Made by a program: the position numbers and the translations under genes
Assembly: GCA_030654635.1 (NCBI GenBank)
Contig: JAURXE010000149.1
Span: 1-9,153 of the forward strand
DNA length: 9,153 nt
Direction of reading: 5' to 3'
From: Pseudomonas sp.
GTDB taxonomy: Bacteria; Pseudomonadota; Gammaproteobacteria; Pseudomonadales; Pseudomonadaceae
The notes under the pieces: generated by a model
Told to the model about the DNA's origin: nothing
What the model saw: the letters and a program-made list of their open reading frames with translations, nothing else
Databases searched by the model: none
Part shown: positions 1 to 6,240 of the stretch, piece after piece
How the letters are laid out: every line of letters begins with the position of its first letter
Numbering within the stretch: the first letter of the stretch is position 1

Positions 1-102
1 CAACCGCGCCGAGTAATTGCTGCTGGTGGCCGGTGACCAGCCGCGGCTATAGAGAAAGCGCCCAGCATCGACAATTTGCTGGGCCAGTTGTTGGCGATTC
101 AT
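1..102 (-). CDS. mtnB: Methylthioribulose-1-phosphate dehydratase, N-terminal fragment
   Basis: Only the first 34 codons are present; the gene continues past the left edge. The reading begins [18 protein letters not shown] and continues with a GWSPATSSNYSARL stretch. I recognise this as the N-terminus of MtnB, a class II aldolase-like zinc enzyme of the methionine salvage pathway that dehydrates methylthioribulose 1-phosphate in the cytoplasm. The zinc ligands lie beyond the window, so the call rests on the N-terminal match and on remembered gene order (aroC, MFS, mtnB in P. aeruginosa). The ATG lies in an ATGA overlap with the stop codon of the preceding MFS gene. An AGGAG Shine-Dalgarno sits 5 bases upstream, inside the last codons of that gene, so translation is probably coupled. 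Confidence 0.85.
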   Translation of the reverse strand, partial: MNRQQLAQQIVDAGRFLYSRGWSPATSSNYSARL

Positions 103-1277
103 TGCCGCTCCTGCTGCTGAGTAAACGGGTTTAATTTAGACACTTGCAGCGCCATGATAACGGCTGCGGCCAGCGCCGCCAGACTGGCCAAGGCAAATGT
201 CCAGTTCGGCCCCAGGCTGCCCCAGCTATAACCGGCATACAGCGCCCCGGCGGCGCCACCGACGCCCGCCAAGGCGGCGTACAGCGCTTGCCCCTGCCCT
301 TGTTGGTGGGCACCGAAACTGCGCTGCACAAACAAAATCGCCGCCGCATGAAAACTGCCAAAAGTCGCGGCGTGCAGCAGTTGCGCCAGCAGCAACACAC
401 TCGGCTGATCGGCCAGAAAACCCAGCAGCAACCAGCGCAACGCCGCCAGCAGAAAACTGCCGATCAACACCTGCTCCAAGCTGACCCGCTGCAGCAATCG
501 CGGGATATAGATAAACAGCAGCACCTCAGCCAGCACCCCCAGCGCCCAGAGCCAGCCAATCACCCCACGCGAGTAGCCCAGGTGCTCCAGATGAATGGTG
601 ATAAAGGTGTAATAAGGCCCGTGCGACAACTGCATCAACGCCACGCAGAGGTAAAAAGCCAACACCCCGGGCTGGCGCAACTGAGCGAGAAAGCCCGCCG
701 CAGTGATCTGCGACGCCGAGATTTGCGGCCGGGCATCGGGCACCCAGCAACTGCTCAGGGCAATGCAGGCAATAATCGCCCACAACAACCACGGATAGAG
801 CCCCAGGCTGAAACGCTCAAACAGTGCGCCCAAGCCGACCACGGTCAAAATAAAACCAATCGAACCCCAGAGGCGGATCTGCGTATAGCGCGCCGCCTGT
901 TCGCGCAAATGCGCCAGGGTGATGACTTCAAATTGCGGCAATACCGCGTGCCAAAAGAATGCGTGCAAGGCCATCACCAGCGCCAACCAGGCGAAGCTTT
1001 TGCTGATAAAAATCAGGCTTAAACTGGCCAGGGTGCAAAAGGCGCCGATGCGCACAATCAGCAGACGCTTGCCACTGCGATCGCCTAACCAGCCCCACAG
1101 ATTGGGCGCTACGCAGCGCATCAGCATGGGGATGGCGACCAGCTCACCGATGCGTGCTGGCGAGAACCCCAGGTATTCGAAGTACAGGCCGAGAAACGGC
1201 GCCGTGGCGCCGAGCAAGGCGAAGTAACACAGGTAAAACCCCGACAGCCGCCAGTAAGGCAGTGCCTGCTCGGTCAC
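99..1277 (-). CDS. MFS transporter, HcaT / MFS_1-like type
   Basis: A 392-residue, very hydrophobic inner-membrane protein of the usual size for a 12-helix major facilitator. The loop between helices 2 and 3 carries the MFS signature as [10 protein letters not shown] (residues 62-71). A second marker, [13 protein letters not shown] (residues 130-142), is typical of the 3-phenylpropionate/nucleoside-symporter-like branch (HcaT, LacY-like). The start is a GTG that overlaps the aroC stop in a GTGA tetranucleotide. There is no clear Shine-Dalgarno upstream, which suggests reinitiation by ribosomes finishing aroC. The stop overlaps the mtnB start in ATGA. The substrate is unknown. The position in front of mtnB makes a methionine-salvage compound such as methylthioribose or methylthioadenosine a reasonable guess, but that is inference. 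The HcaT-like label reflects family similarity and does not identify a substrate. Confidence 0.88.
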   Translation of the reverse strand: MTEQALPYWRLSGFYLCYFALLGATAPFLGLYFEYLGFSPARIGELVAIPMLMRCVAPNLWGWLGDRSGKRLLIVRIGAFCTLASLSLIFISKSFAWLALVMALHAFFWHAVLPQFEVITLAHLREQAARYTQIRLWGSIGFILTVVGLGALFERFSLGLYPWLLWAIIACIALSSCWVPDARPQISASQITAAGFLAQLRQPGVLAFYLCVALMQLSHGPYYTFITIHLEHLGYSRGVIGWLWALGVLAEVLLFIYIPRLLQRVSLEQVLIGSFLLAALRWLLLGFLADQPSVLLLAQLLHAATFGSFHAAAILFVQRSFGAHQQGQGQALYAALAGVGGAAGALYAGYSWGSLGPNWTFALASLAALAAAVIMALQVSKLNPFTQQQERQ

Positions 1278-2365
1278 AATTGGCCGAGCACCGGGGTCTG
1301 CACCTGCACATCGGCATTTTGCCCGCGATGGCGCAGCAGATGGTCCAGCAACACCATGGCCATCATCGCCTCGGCAATCGGCGTGGCGCGAATGCCCACG
1401 CAGGGGTCATGGCGGCCATTGGTGATCACCTCAGCGGCATTGCCATCGACATCAATAGAACGACCGGAAGTGGTGATGCTAGAGGTCGGTTTGAGCGCCA
1501 GATGCGCGACTATGGGCTGGCCGGAGGAAATCCCGCCGAGGATGCCGCCGGAGTGATTACTCAAAAACCCCGCCGGGGTCATCTCGTCGCGATGCTCGGT
1601 GCCGCGCTGGGCGACGCTGGCAAAACCATCGCCAATTTCCACACCCTTAACCGCATTGATGCTCATCAGCGCATGAGCCAACTCGGCGTCGAGCCGGTCG
1701 AAAATTGGCTCGCCCAGACCCGGCATCACGCCTTCGGCAACCACGGTAATTTTCGCACCGACCGAATCCTGGTCACGGCGCAGCTGATCCATATAGGCCT
1801 CAAGCTCGGCAACCTTGTCCGGGTCTGGGCTAAAGAAGGCGTTCTGCTCAACCGACTCCCAGCTTTTAAACTCAATGGCAATCGGCCCCAATTGGCTCAT
1901 ATAACCGCGCACCGTGATGCCCTGGGTGGCCAGGTATTTCTTGGCGATGGCGCCGGCGGCGACGCGCATGGCGGTTTCGCGCGCCGAACTGCGGCCGCCG
2001 CCGCGGTAGTCGCGGATGCCGTATTTATGCTGATAGGTGTAATCGGCATGGGCCGGGCGGAACAGGTCTTTGATCGCCGAGTAATCTTTGGATTTTTGAT
2101 CGGTGTTACGAATCAGCAGACCAATCGGGCAGCCAGTGGTTTTGCCCTCAAACACCCCAGTGAGGATTTCCACCTCATCGTCTTCCTGGCGCTGAGTGGT
2201 ATGCCGACTGGTGCCGGGCTTGCGTCGATCCAGGTCGAGCTGTAAGTCGGCCAGCGACAACTCAAGCCCCGGCGGACAGCCGTCGACAATCGCCACCAAG
2301 GCCGGGCCATGGCTTTCGCCAGCAGTAGTAACAGTGAACAGCTTGCCGTAAGTATTGCCGGACAT
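1274..2365 (-). CDS. aroC: Chorismate synthase
   Basis: This enzyme converts 5-enolpyruvylshikimate 3-phosphate to chorismate with reduced FMN. It is the last step of the shikimate pathway and feeds aromatic amino acids, folate and ubiquinone. The protein has 363 residues, against about 361 in E. coli. All three family signatures are visible: GESHG with the following GCPPG (residues 16-33), [15 protein letters not shown] (125-139) and [16 protein letters not shown] (318-333). Also present are the conserved NHSGGILGG loop (270-278) and the two conserved histidines, His19 and His106. The ATG has a GGAG (minus strand, bases 2377-2374) 8 bases upstream. It is the first gene of a tightly overlapped leftward unit with the MFS gene and mtnB. 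In E. coli aroC follows prmB directly; here an opposite-strand gene lies between them, so aroC needs its own promoter. Confidence 0.98.
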   Translation of the reverse strand: MSGNTYGKLFTVTTAGESHGPALVAIVDGCPPGLELSLADLQLDLDRRKPGTSRHTTQRQEDDEVEILTGVFEGKTTGCPIGLLIRNTDQKSKDYSAIKDLFRPAHADYTYQHKYGIRDYRGGGRSSARETAMRVAAGAIAKKYLATQGITVRGYMSQLGPIAIEFKSWESVEQNAFFSPDPDKVAELEAYMDQLRRDQDSVGAKITVVAEGVMPGLGEPIFDRLDAELAHALMSINAVKGVEIGDGFASVAQRGTEHRDEMTPAGFLSNHSGGILGGISSGQPIVAHLALKPTSSITTSGRSIDVDGNAAEVITNGRHDPCVGIRATPIAEAMMAMVLLDHLLRHRGQNADVQVQTPVLGQL

Positions 2366-2401
2366 GCAGAGAGCTCCGCGGGGCTAAAACGAAAGGCGCA
2401 A

Positions 2402-2407
2402 AGTATA
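2402..2407 (-). promoter_or_regulatory. Candidate -10 element for the aroC unit
   Basis: Read on the minus strand this is TATACT, five of six matches to the sigma-70 -10 consensus. It lies 37 bases upstream of the aroC ATG, which would give a leader of roughly 30 bases. The -35 region 16-17 bases further upstream matches poorly (TGCCGT/GTGCCG), so the promoter may be weak or activator-dependent. Confidence 0.35.
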
Positions 2408-2438
2408 CCCGCGCCAGCCGCCCACGGCACGCCTGGCC

Positions 2439-2467
2439 GTGACCGCAGGGCAATATGACGCTATAAC
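2439..2467 (+). promoter_or_regulatory. Candidate sigma-70 promoter for the gene at 2514
   Basis: GTGACC (2439-2444, four of six to TTGACA) and TATAAC (2462-2467, five of six to TATAAT) are separated by exactly 17 bases. Transcription would start near 2474, about 40 bases before the ATG. This places two divergent promoters back to back in the 148-base gap between aroC and the unknown gene. Confidence 0.4.
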
Positions 2468-2513
2468 CTGCTAATCGAACCAAGCGCCAATGCAGACCCG
2501 CCACGGAGTCGCC

Positions 2514-3293
2514 ATGTCTGAAACCGCCGAACCACCCAGCCACGCCGAGCAAATACTTGAGCTCAAGCGCCAATGGGCCGAACTGCCGGCCAGGCAGTGG
2601 CAGTTACTGCGTTTGGCGCCACTGGCCGCCGAGCGCGGCAGTGGCGCGCGACCGCTGCGCTTTGCCGAGCTGACCCGCTGCGAGCGGCACAGCCCAACGT
2701 TGAGCGTGCTGCGTTTGAGCGTGGAATTACCGGCGCAGCTGCTGCACCGCGAGCAAAATGTGTTGGAAGTCTGGCTCGACCATGGCCTGAGGACCCTGGA
2801 GTTCGGTCCAGCCAGCGGACTGCAAGTGGAGCCGAGTAATCGCGGACTGGGCCGCTTCTTGGCCGCCCAAGGGATTCTCTGGGCGCAGCAACGCTGCGGT
2901 CACTACCAAGTACTGGGTGGCGATTTTGCCGCCAAAGACAGCTTTGATGAAAACCTGCGCAAGCACCGCGACCATCTACTGGAAGCACTCGGCTTCACGG
3001 TTACTCACGACGAGCTCACACCGGTGAAAGGCAGCTACAGCGCCGCCTTGGTCAGTACGCTGCAGGGCGAATGGAATCGCGAAAAGGTTCAGCAAGTGAG
3101 CCTGCTGGACGCCGGCAAGATGCTCCAGCAAGCCGACCAGACGCTGGCTGAGCAAAGCATCAAGCTGCGTCAAAAAGACCAGCAACTGGCCAGCAATCTT
3201 CGCGACGAAGGCGCTTTGCGCTTCACCATCAGCAGCCTGGTGGTGTTCTGCCTGTTTCAGGCCGCCCTGCTGTTGTGGATGATCGTGAGTTAG
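2514..3293 (+). CDS. Tail-anchored coiled-coil protein with GNAT-like core, function unknown
   Basis: A 259-residue protein I cannot name. The start at 2514 is chosen because GGAG (2505-2508) lies 5 bases upstream; an in-frame ATG at 2490 has no such site. Residues 1-30 are polar and helical. Residues about 45-165 resemble a diverged GNAT acyltransferase: a strand, then [12 protein letters not shown] (109-120) in the place of the acetyl-CoA pyrophosphate loop (family motif R/Q-x-x-G-x-G/A), then a helix, the strand [12 protein letters not shown], another helix and LLEALGF (155-161), a typical GNAT ending. Residues about 197-230 are rich in Gln, Leu and Lys with heptad-like spacing, probably a coiled coil. 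Residues 237-258 form one hydrophobic helix at the very C-terminus, so the protein is probably anchored in the inner membrane with its bulk in the cytoplasm. It converges on prmB with overlapping stop codons. Confidence 0.8.
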   Translation: MSETAEPPSHAEQILELKRQWAELPARQWQLLRLAPLAAERGSGARPLRFAELTRCERHSPTLSVLRLSVELPAQLLHREQNVLEVWLDHGLRTLEFGPASGLQVEPSNRGLGRFLAAQGILWAQQRCGHYQVLGGDFAAKDSFDENLRKHRDHLLEALGFTVTHDELTPVKGSYSAALVSTLQGEWNREKVQQVSLLDAGKMLQQADQTLAEQSIKLRQKDQQLASNLRDEGALRFTISSLVVFCLFQAALLLWMIVS

Positions 3294-4210
3294 CTCGCGT
3301 TAAGCAGGCGTGATGCAAACAGTGCCTGATGCTCGCGGCACTGCGCGGCGGCCAACAAGAACACGCCATGCCCGCCCTGCTCAAATTCCAGCCAGGTGAA
3401 ATCCACCTCGGGATAAAGTTCGCGCACATGAACCTGGCTATTACCCACCTCGACGATCAAGGTGCCGCGCTCGCTCAAATGATCGGCCGCCTGGGCCAGA
3501 ATCCGCCGCACCAGGTCCAGACCATCCTCACCGCAGGCCAGGCCCAGCGCCGGCTCGTGCCCGTATTCGGCAGGCATATCGTCAACGTCTTCGGCGTCCA
3601 CATAAGGTGGATTCGAGACGATCAAATCAAAACGCTGCTTGGGCAGGCTATTGAAACCATCGCTTTGCACCGAATAAACACGTTCTTCCAGGCCGTGCTG
3701 AAGAATATTTTCATTGGCCACATCCAGTGCTTCAAAGGACAAATCGGCCAACACCACTTCCGCCTCAGGGAAGCTAAAAGCACAGGCGATACCGATACAG
3801 CCGGAGCCGGTGCACAGGTCGAGAATTCGCTGCGGGCTATGGGCCAGCCAAGGCTCAAATTGCTGGCCAATCAACTCGCCAATCGGGGAGCGGGGAATCA
3901 ACACCCGCTCATCGACCACAAAGGGCATACCGCAAAACCATGCTTCACCCAGCAGGTAAGCGGTCGGCACACGGTCTTCGATACGGCGGCGCAGCAACTC
4001 TTGCAGATGCGCCTGCTCATTGGCCTCCAAGCGGCAATCCAGGTAGCTGTCGGCGATCTCCCACGGCAGGTGCAAGGCGCCCAGCACCAGTTGCCGCGCC
4101 TCGTCCCAGGCATTGTCGGTGCCATGCCCGAAAAACAAATCGGCATCATGAAAACGGCTGACGGCCCAACGAATGTGGTCACGCAGGGTACGCAGGCGAG
4201 AGTCGGTCAC
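3290..4210 (-). CDS. prmB: Ribosomal protein L3 N5-glutamine methyltransferase
   Basis: PrmB is an S-adenosylmethionine-dependent methyltransferase that modifies a conserved glutamine of ribosomal protein L3 during assembly of the large subunit. The protein has 306 residues (E. coli about 310). An N-terminal helical substrate-binding domain (about 1-95) is followed by [10 protein letters not shown] (104-113), the SAM-binding [10 protein letters not shown] (131-140) and the catalytic NPPY (200-203), which binds the target glutamine amide. The reading frame is open upstream to 4375, but I choose the GTG at 4210. A strong GGAGG lies 8 bases before it, and the resulting N-terminus [20 protein letters not shown] matches how I recall pseudomonad PrmB proteins starting. 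It ends in TAA, overlapping the TAG of the convergent gene, so no terminator fits between them. A paralogue such as PrmC is less likely because the N-terminal domain is PrmB-like. Confidence 0.95.
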   Translation of the reverse strand: MTDSRLRTLRDHIRWAVSRFHDADLFFGHGTDNAWDEARQLVLGALHLPWEIADSYLDCRLEANEQAHLQELLRRRIEDRVPTAYLLGEAWFCGMPFVVDERVLIPRSPIGELIGQQFEPWLAHSPQRILDLCTGSGCIGIACAFSFPEAEVVLADLSFEALDVANENILQHGLEERVYSVQSDGFNSLPKQRFDLIVSNPPYVDAEDVDDMPAEYGHEPALGLACGEDGLDLVRRILAQAADHLSERGTLIVEVGNSQVHVRELYPEVDFTWLEFEQGGHGVFLLAAAQCREHQALFASRLLNAS

Positions 4211-4218
4211 GGCAAAGT

Positions 4219-4234
4219 CCTCCAAAACGGGAGG
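4219..4234 (-). promoter_or_regulatory. prmB Shine-Dalgarno inside a short hairpin
   Basis: On the minus strand the sequence reads CCTCC-CGTTTT-GGAGG. The GGAGG (4223-4219) is the prmB Shine-Dalgarno, 8 bases before the GTG. It can pair fully with the CCTCC upstream to give a five-pair GC-rich stem with a six-base loop. If transcripts start upstream of 4234 this would mask the ribosome-binding site. If they start at the position suggested by the candidate -10 at 4242-4237, most of the upstream arm would be missing. Confidence 0.4.
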
Positions 4235-4236
4235 CA

Positions 4237-4242
4237 ATTTTA
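4237..4242 (-). promoter_or_regulatory. Candidate -10 element for prmB
   Basis: TAAAAT on the minus strand, five of six matches to TATAAT, followed by the Shine-Dalgarno and the GTG start. It is flanked upstream by the inverted repeat GGCGC-AATA-GCGCC (4243-4256), which could be an operator or chance. No good -35 is visible at 17 bases. The element supports the GTG start over the longer open frame because it lies inside that extension. Confidence 0.3.
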
Positions 4243-4406
4243 GGCGCAATAGCGCCGTGCTGGCGAGGGCCACCTCAAGTTGAGTCAATGAGTAAAAACG
4301 CTGGGCGGCCACGAAACAAGCCACCCATGTCAGCTTATCCAGCGCCAAGACTTGAACCATCTGCGGCTCAGCCACTCACACTTCTAATAAAGTCTAGGAA
4401 CAGCCC

Positions 4407-4712
4407 ATGAAGCGCAACAAAGGTTTTGATCCCCGCCGGCTTCGCTCACACACCCCAGTACGCTGGCGTTGGCGACTGGCAGCAGGGCTGACCAGCAGCC
4501 TCTGTGGCATTGCCCTGCTGCTGGCCATGATCGGCATCGCCAGCCTGCTCGGGCAACCCGCCAGCCTGGCGCAGGTGAGCCATGGCGCCGCACTCGCCTT
4601 GCTAGGCACCGGGATCAGTTTATTTTGGCTGGGTATTTGGGCGCGCCGCCGTTGCCGCGCCCGTCAGCACCGACGCAGCCTCAGCATGGCGAGCCATCTG
4701 TTAAAAAAATAG
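4407..4712 (+). CDS. Small two-helix membrane protein, function unknown
   Basis: A 101-residue protein I do not recognise. It starts at an ATG with AGGAA 6 bases upstream (4396-4400), which supports it as a real gene. The N-terminus is strongly basic (KRNK, RRLR and RWRWR within the first 23 residues). It is followed by a hydrophobic segment at about 25-48, a short polar stretch with Gln and Ser, and a second hydrophobic segment at about 57-79. The C-terminal tail is again very basic (ARRRCRARQHRR, residues 79-90). The positive-inside rule predicts a hairpin with both ends in the cytoplasm. It is divergent from prmB and lies 98 bases upstream of the Smr gene, possibly in the same transcript. 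No enzymatic motif is visible. Confidence 0.7.
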   Translation: MKRNKGFDPRRLRSHTPVRWRWRLAAGLTSSLCGIALLLAMIGIASLLGQPASLAQVSHGAALALLGTGISLFWLGIWARRRCRARQHRRSLSMASHLLKK

Positions 4713-4779
4713 CACTGCGACGCCTACGCATACTTTGCGCCATCACACTGGGTGTGCGCATCGAATTTGCTCCGCCTGC

Positions 4780-4788
4780 TGGTAAACT
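4780..4788 (+). promoter_or_regulatory. Possible extended -10 element before the Smr gene
   Basis: TGG followed by TAAACT (4783-4788, four of six to TATAAT) has the TGn form of an extended -10 element. It would start transcription about 16 bases before the ATG at 4811. No convincing -35 is present, so this is weak evidence that the Smr gene has its own promoter. Confidence 0.25.
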
Positions 4789-4810
4789 AACCGGCGTTGG
4801 CGGAGGCCCT

Positions 4811-5368
4811 ATGCAAGACGATGACCTGAACCTATTCAAATCTGCGACCCAGGGCGTTAAGCCAATCAGCCATGATCGCGCCGACATTGGCAAAACCAAA
4901 GCCGATCGCCAGCAACTGGCCAAGCGCAGGCAAGCCGCCACGGTGCGGGTTGAGAGCATCACCATCGATGGCTTGTCAGACTTATTCGTCATCGACGTGA
5001 CCGCAGAAGAAGAGCTCTACTGGGCCCGCGACGGCGTGCAAGAAGCGCAGATGCGCAAGCTCAAAGCCGGTCAGATTGCCTTTGAAGGCAGCCTCGACCT
5101 GCACGGCATGAGCGTCGAAAAAGCCCGCGAAACTCTTTGGGCCTTTCTTGCCGAAGCCGCCAAGTTCGAGATTCGTTGCGTGCGCATTACCCATGGCAAG
5201 GCCGCGCGCATGGATGGCAAACGCCCGCTGATCAAAAGCCACGTCAACACCTGGTTACGCCAACACGCACAGGTGCTCGGTTTCACCTCCTGCATCGCCA
5301 AACACGGCGGCAGCGGCGCGCTCTATGTCATGCTCAAACGCACCATGCTGGAGGGCCGCGACGAGTAA
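4811..5368 (+). CDS. Smr-domain protein, SmrA/SmrB-type endonuclease
   Basis: A 185-residue cytoplasmic protein. The ATG at 4811 follows GGAGG (4802-4806) with a short 4-base spacing; the frame is open further upstream but overlaps the preceding gene and lacks such a site. The N-terminal third is charged and probably flexible. The Smr domain occupies about residues 92-177. It contains LDLHG (95-99), the DxH motif tied to nuclease activity in this family, then ITHGK (126-130) and HGGSGALYVMLKR (165-177). E. coli SmrB, divergent from prmB there as well, cuts mRNA between collided ribosomes. The gene position matches smrB, but the stretch RDGVQEAQMRKLKAGQ before the domain and the HGGSGA ending look more like E. 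coli SmrA (YdaL). I therefore assign the family and not a specific symbol. The DLH triad suggests the protein is catalytically competent. Confidence 0.88.
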   Translation: MQDDDLNLFKSATQGVKPISHDRADIGKTKADRQQLAKRRQAATVRVESITIDGLSDLFVIDVTAEEELYWARDGVQEAQMRKLKAGQIAFEGSLDLHGMSVEKARETLWAFLAEAAKFEIRCVRITHGKAARMDGKRPLIKSHVNTWLRQHAQVLGFTSCIAKHGGSGALYVMLKRTMLEGRDE

Positions 5369-5380
5369 AGCGGCTCACTT

Positions 5381-5404
5381 CTTGGTGGCACGCACACCAC
5401 CAAG
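5381..5404. repeat. 8-bp inverted repeat downstream of the Smr gene
   Basis: CTTGGTGG (5381-5388) and CCACCAAG (5397-5404) are perfect inverted copies around an 8-base loop, starting 13 bases after the Smr stop codon. No T-run follows, so it is not a standard intrinsic terminator. It could be a 3'-end stabilising hairpin or a pause site. The rest of the gap up to folE (5551) holds a palindrome at 5410-5421 and a small 5-bp inverted repeat (5478-5482 with 5490-5494). I see no convincing promoter in it. Confidence 0.5.
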
Positions 5405-5409
5405 GGCAA

Positions 5410-5421
5410 CAGTTGCAACTG
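5410..5421. repeat. Perfect 12-bp palindrome upstream of folE
   Basis: CAGTTGCAACTG is its own reverse complement. It lies 129 bases before the folE start, just after the inverted repeat at 5381-5404. A dimeric regulator could bind such a site, but no regulator gene is in the window and a chance palindrome cannot be excluded. Confidence 0.4.
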
Positions 5422-5550
5422 ACCGAAGCCCTGCTTACCCATACACTGCGTTAATCAACCCCGCGCTCGTCGGTTAAAACCCACCGCACGGGTTGCCAGC
5501 CGCAGCACCGCCGCCTACCCTGCGCGCCTGCACTACCTACTGGAAAGACC

Positions 5551-6096
5551 ATGTCTCTGGAACAAAACTACAGCTCGATTTTGACCCAACTGGGCGAAGA
5601 CGCCAGCCGCGAAGGCCTGCTCGACACGCCTAAACGCGCCGCCAAAGCCATGCAGTACCTGTGCCGGGGCTATCAGCAAAGCCTCGACGAGCTGGTTAAC
5701 GGCGCCCTGTTCGGCTCCGACAACAGCGAGATGGTGTTGGTCAAAAATATCGAGCTGTATTCGCTCTGCGAACACCATCTGCTGCCTTTTATCGGCAAGG
5801 CCCATGTTGCCTACATCCCCAACGGCAAGGTGTTGGGGCTATCCAAGGTCGCGCGGATCGTCGACATGTATGCCCGCCGCCTGCAAATCCAGGAAAACCT
5901 CAGCCGGCAAATCGCCGAGGCCATCCAGCAGGTGACCGGCGCCCTTGGGGTGGCTGTGGTGATCGAGGCGCAGCACATGTGCATGATGATGCGCGGCGTC
6001 GAGAAGCAAAACTCTTCAATGGTCACCTCGGTGATGCTTGGCGAGTTTCGCGACAATGCCGCAACCCGCAGCGAATTTCTTAGCCTGATCCGCTAA
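5551..6096 (+). CDS. folE: GTP cyclohydrolase I, type IA
   Basis: FolE opens GTP and rearranges it to 7,8-dihydroneopterin triphosphate, the first step of folate (and other pterin) synthesis. It acts in the cytoplasm as a decamer in known homologues. The 181-residue protein lacks much of the N-terminal extension of E. coli FolE (222 residues). Zinc ligands are Cys73 and His76 in LCEHHLLPF and Cys144 in QHMC; the spacing of 71 residues equals that of E. coli Cys110 and Cys181. His75 and His142 correspond to the E. coli active-site His112 and His179. The motif [17 protein letters not shown] (96-112) is also intact. The Shine-Dalgarno is weak (GGAAAG, 5542-5547). In P. aeruginosa the gene at the matching place is, as I recall, labelled folE2 although the protein is type IA; it should not be confused with the unrelated type IB FolE2. 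An intrinsic terminator follows directly. Confidence 0.96.
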   Translation: MSLEQNYSSILTQLGEDASREGLLDTPKRAAKAMQYLCRGYQQSLDELVNGALFGSDNSEMVLVKNIELYSLCEHHLLPFIGKAHVAYIPNGKVLGLSKVARIVDMYARRLQIQENLSRQIAEAIQQVTGALGVAVVIEAQHMCMMMRGVEKQNSSMVTSVMLGEFRDNAATRSEFLSLIR

Positions 6097-6111
6097 AGCG
6101 CCGCGTCAAAC

Positions 6112-6134
6112 AAACCGGCTACGGCCGGTTTTTT
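6112..6134 (+). terminator. Intrinsic terminator of folE
   Basis: The arms AAACCGGC (6112-6119) and GCCGGTTT (6124-6131) form a perfect eight-pair stem closed by the loop TACG. In RNA this is C(UACG)G, a UNCG-type tetraloop known for high stability. The 3' arm runs into six consecutive T (6129-6134). It lies 15 bases after the folE stop codon. Confidence 0.9.
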
Positions 6135-6172
6135 GTTGCCTGTCACCTGCGCCGGACGTCGCCTGCACCCAA

Positions 6173-6221
6173 GCCGGCAAGCCATAGGCGTCAGCTTCAG
6201 GTAAGCTGCCGGCCACTTTTT
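6173..6221 (+). repeat. Inverted repeat with T-run in the glutaredoxin gene leader
   Basis: GCCGGCA (6173-6179) pairs perfectly with TGCCGGC (6207-6213). Within the loop AGCTT (6193-6197) can pair with AAGCT (6203-6207), sharing one base with the outer stem. Three bases after the outer stem comes TTTTT (6217-6221), then the ribosome-binding region of the glutaredoxin gene. The long loop makes it a poor intrinsic terminator. It may be a backup terminator for folE, an attenuator, or chance. Confidence 0.35.
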
Positions 6222-6240
6222 ATCCTCCAGGATGCTGCCC

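Noticed and set aside
144..1022. Long plus-strand open frame of 292 codons opposite the MFS gene
   Set aside because: It is rich in Gln, Arg and His with no domain, and lies antisense to a clear transporter. It is a by-product of GC-rich codon use.
1154..2245. Plus-strand open frame of 363 codons opposite aroC
   Set aside because: It is antisense to a fully recognisable chorismate synthase. Its product has low-complexity Ala/Gly/His content and no known motif.
2490..2513. Upstream ATG for the GNAT-like protein
   Set aside because: It has no Shine-Dalgarno, while ATG 2514 has GGAG 5 bases before it.
3329..4243. Plus-strand open frame of 304 codons opposite prmB
   Set aside because: It is antisense to a well-supported PrmB, with no domain and an atypical His/Gln-rich composition.
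4211..4375. 55-residue N-terminal extension of PrmB from an upstream ATG
   Set aside because: It has no ribosome-binding site of its own, would make the protein longer than its family, and contains the likely promoter and a GGAGG placed for GTG 4210.
4469..4810. 114-residue N-terminal extension of the Smr protein
   Set aside because: It overlaps the small membrane protein gene out of frame and has Arg/Pro-rich shadow composition. The ATG at 4811 has a GGAGG.
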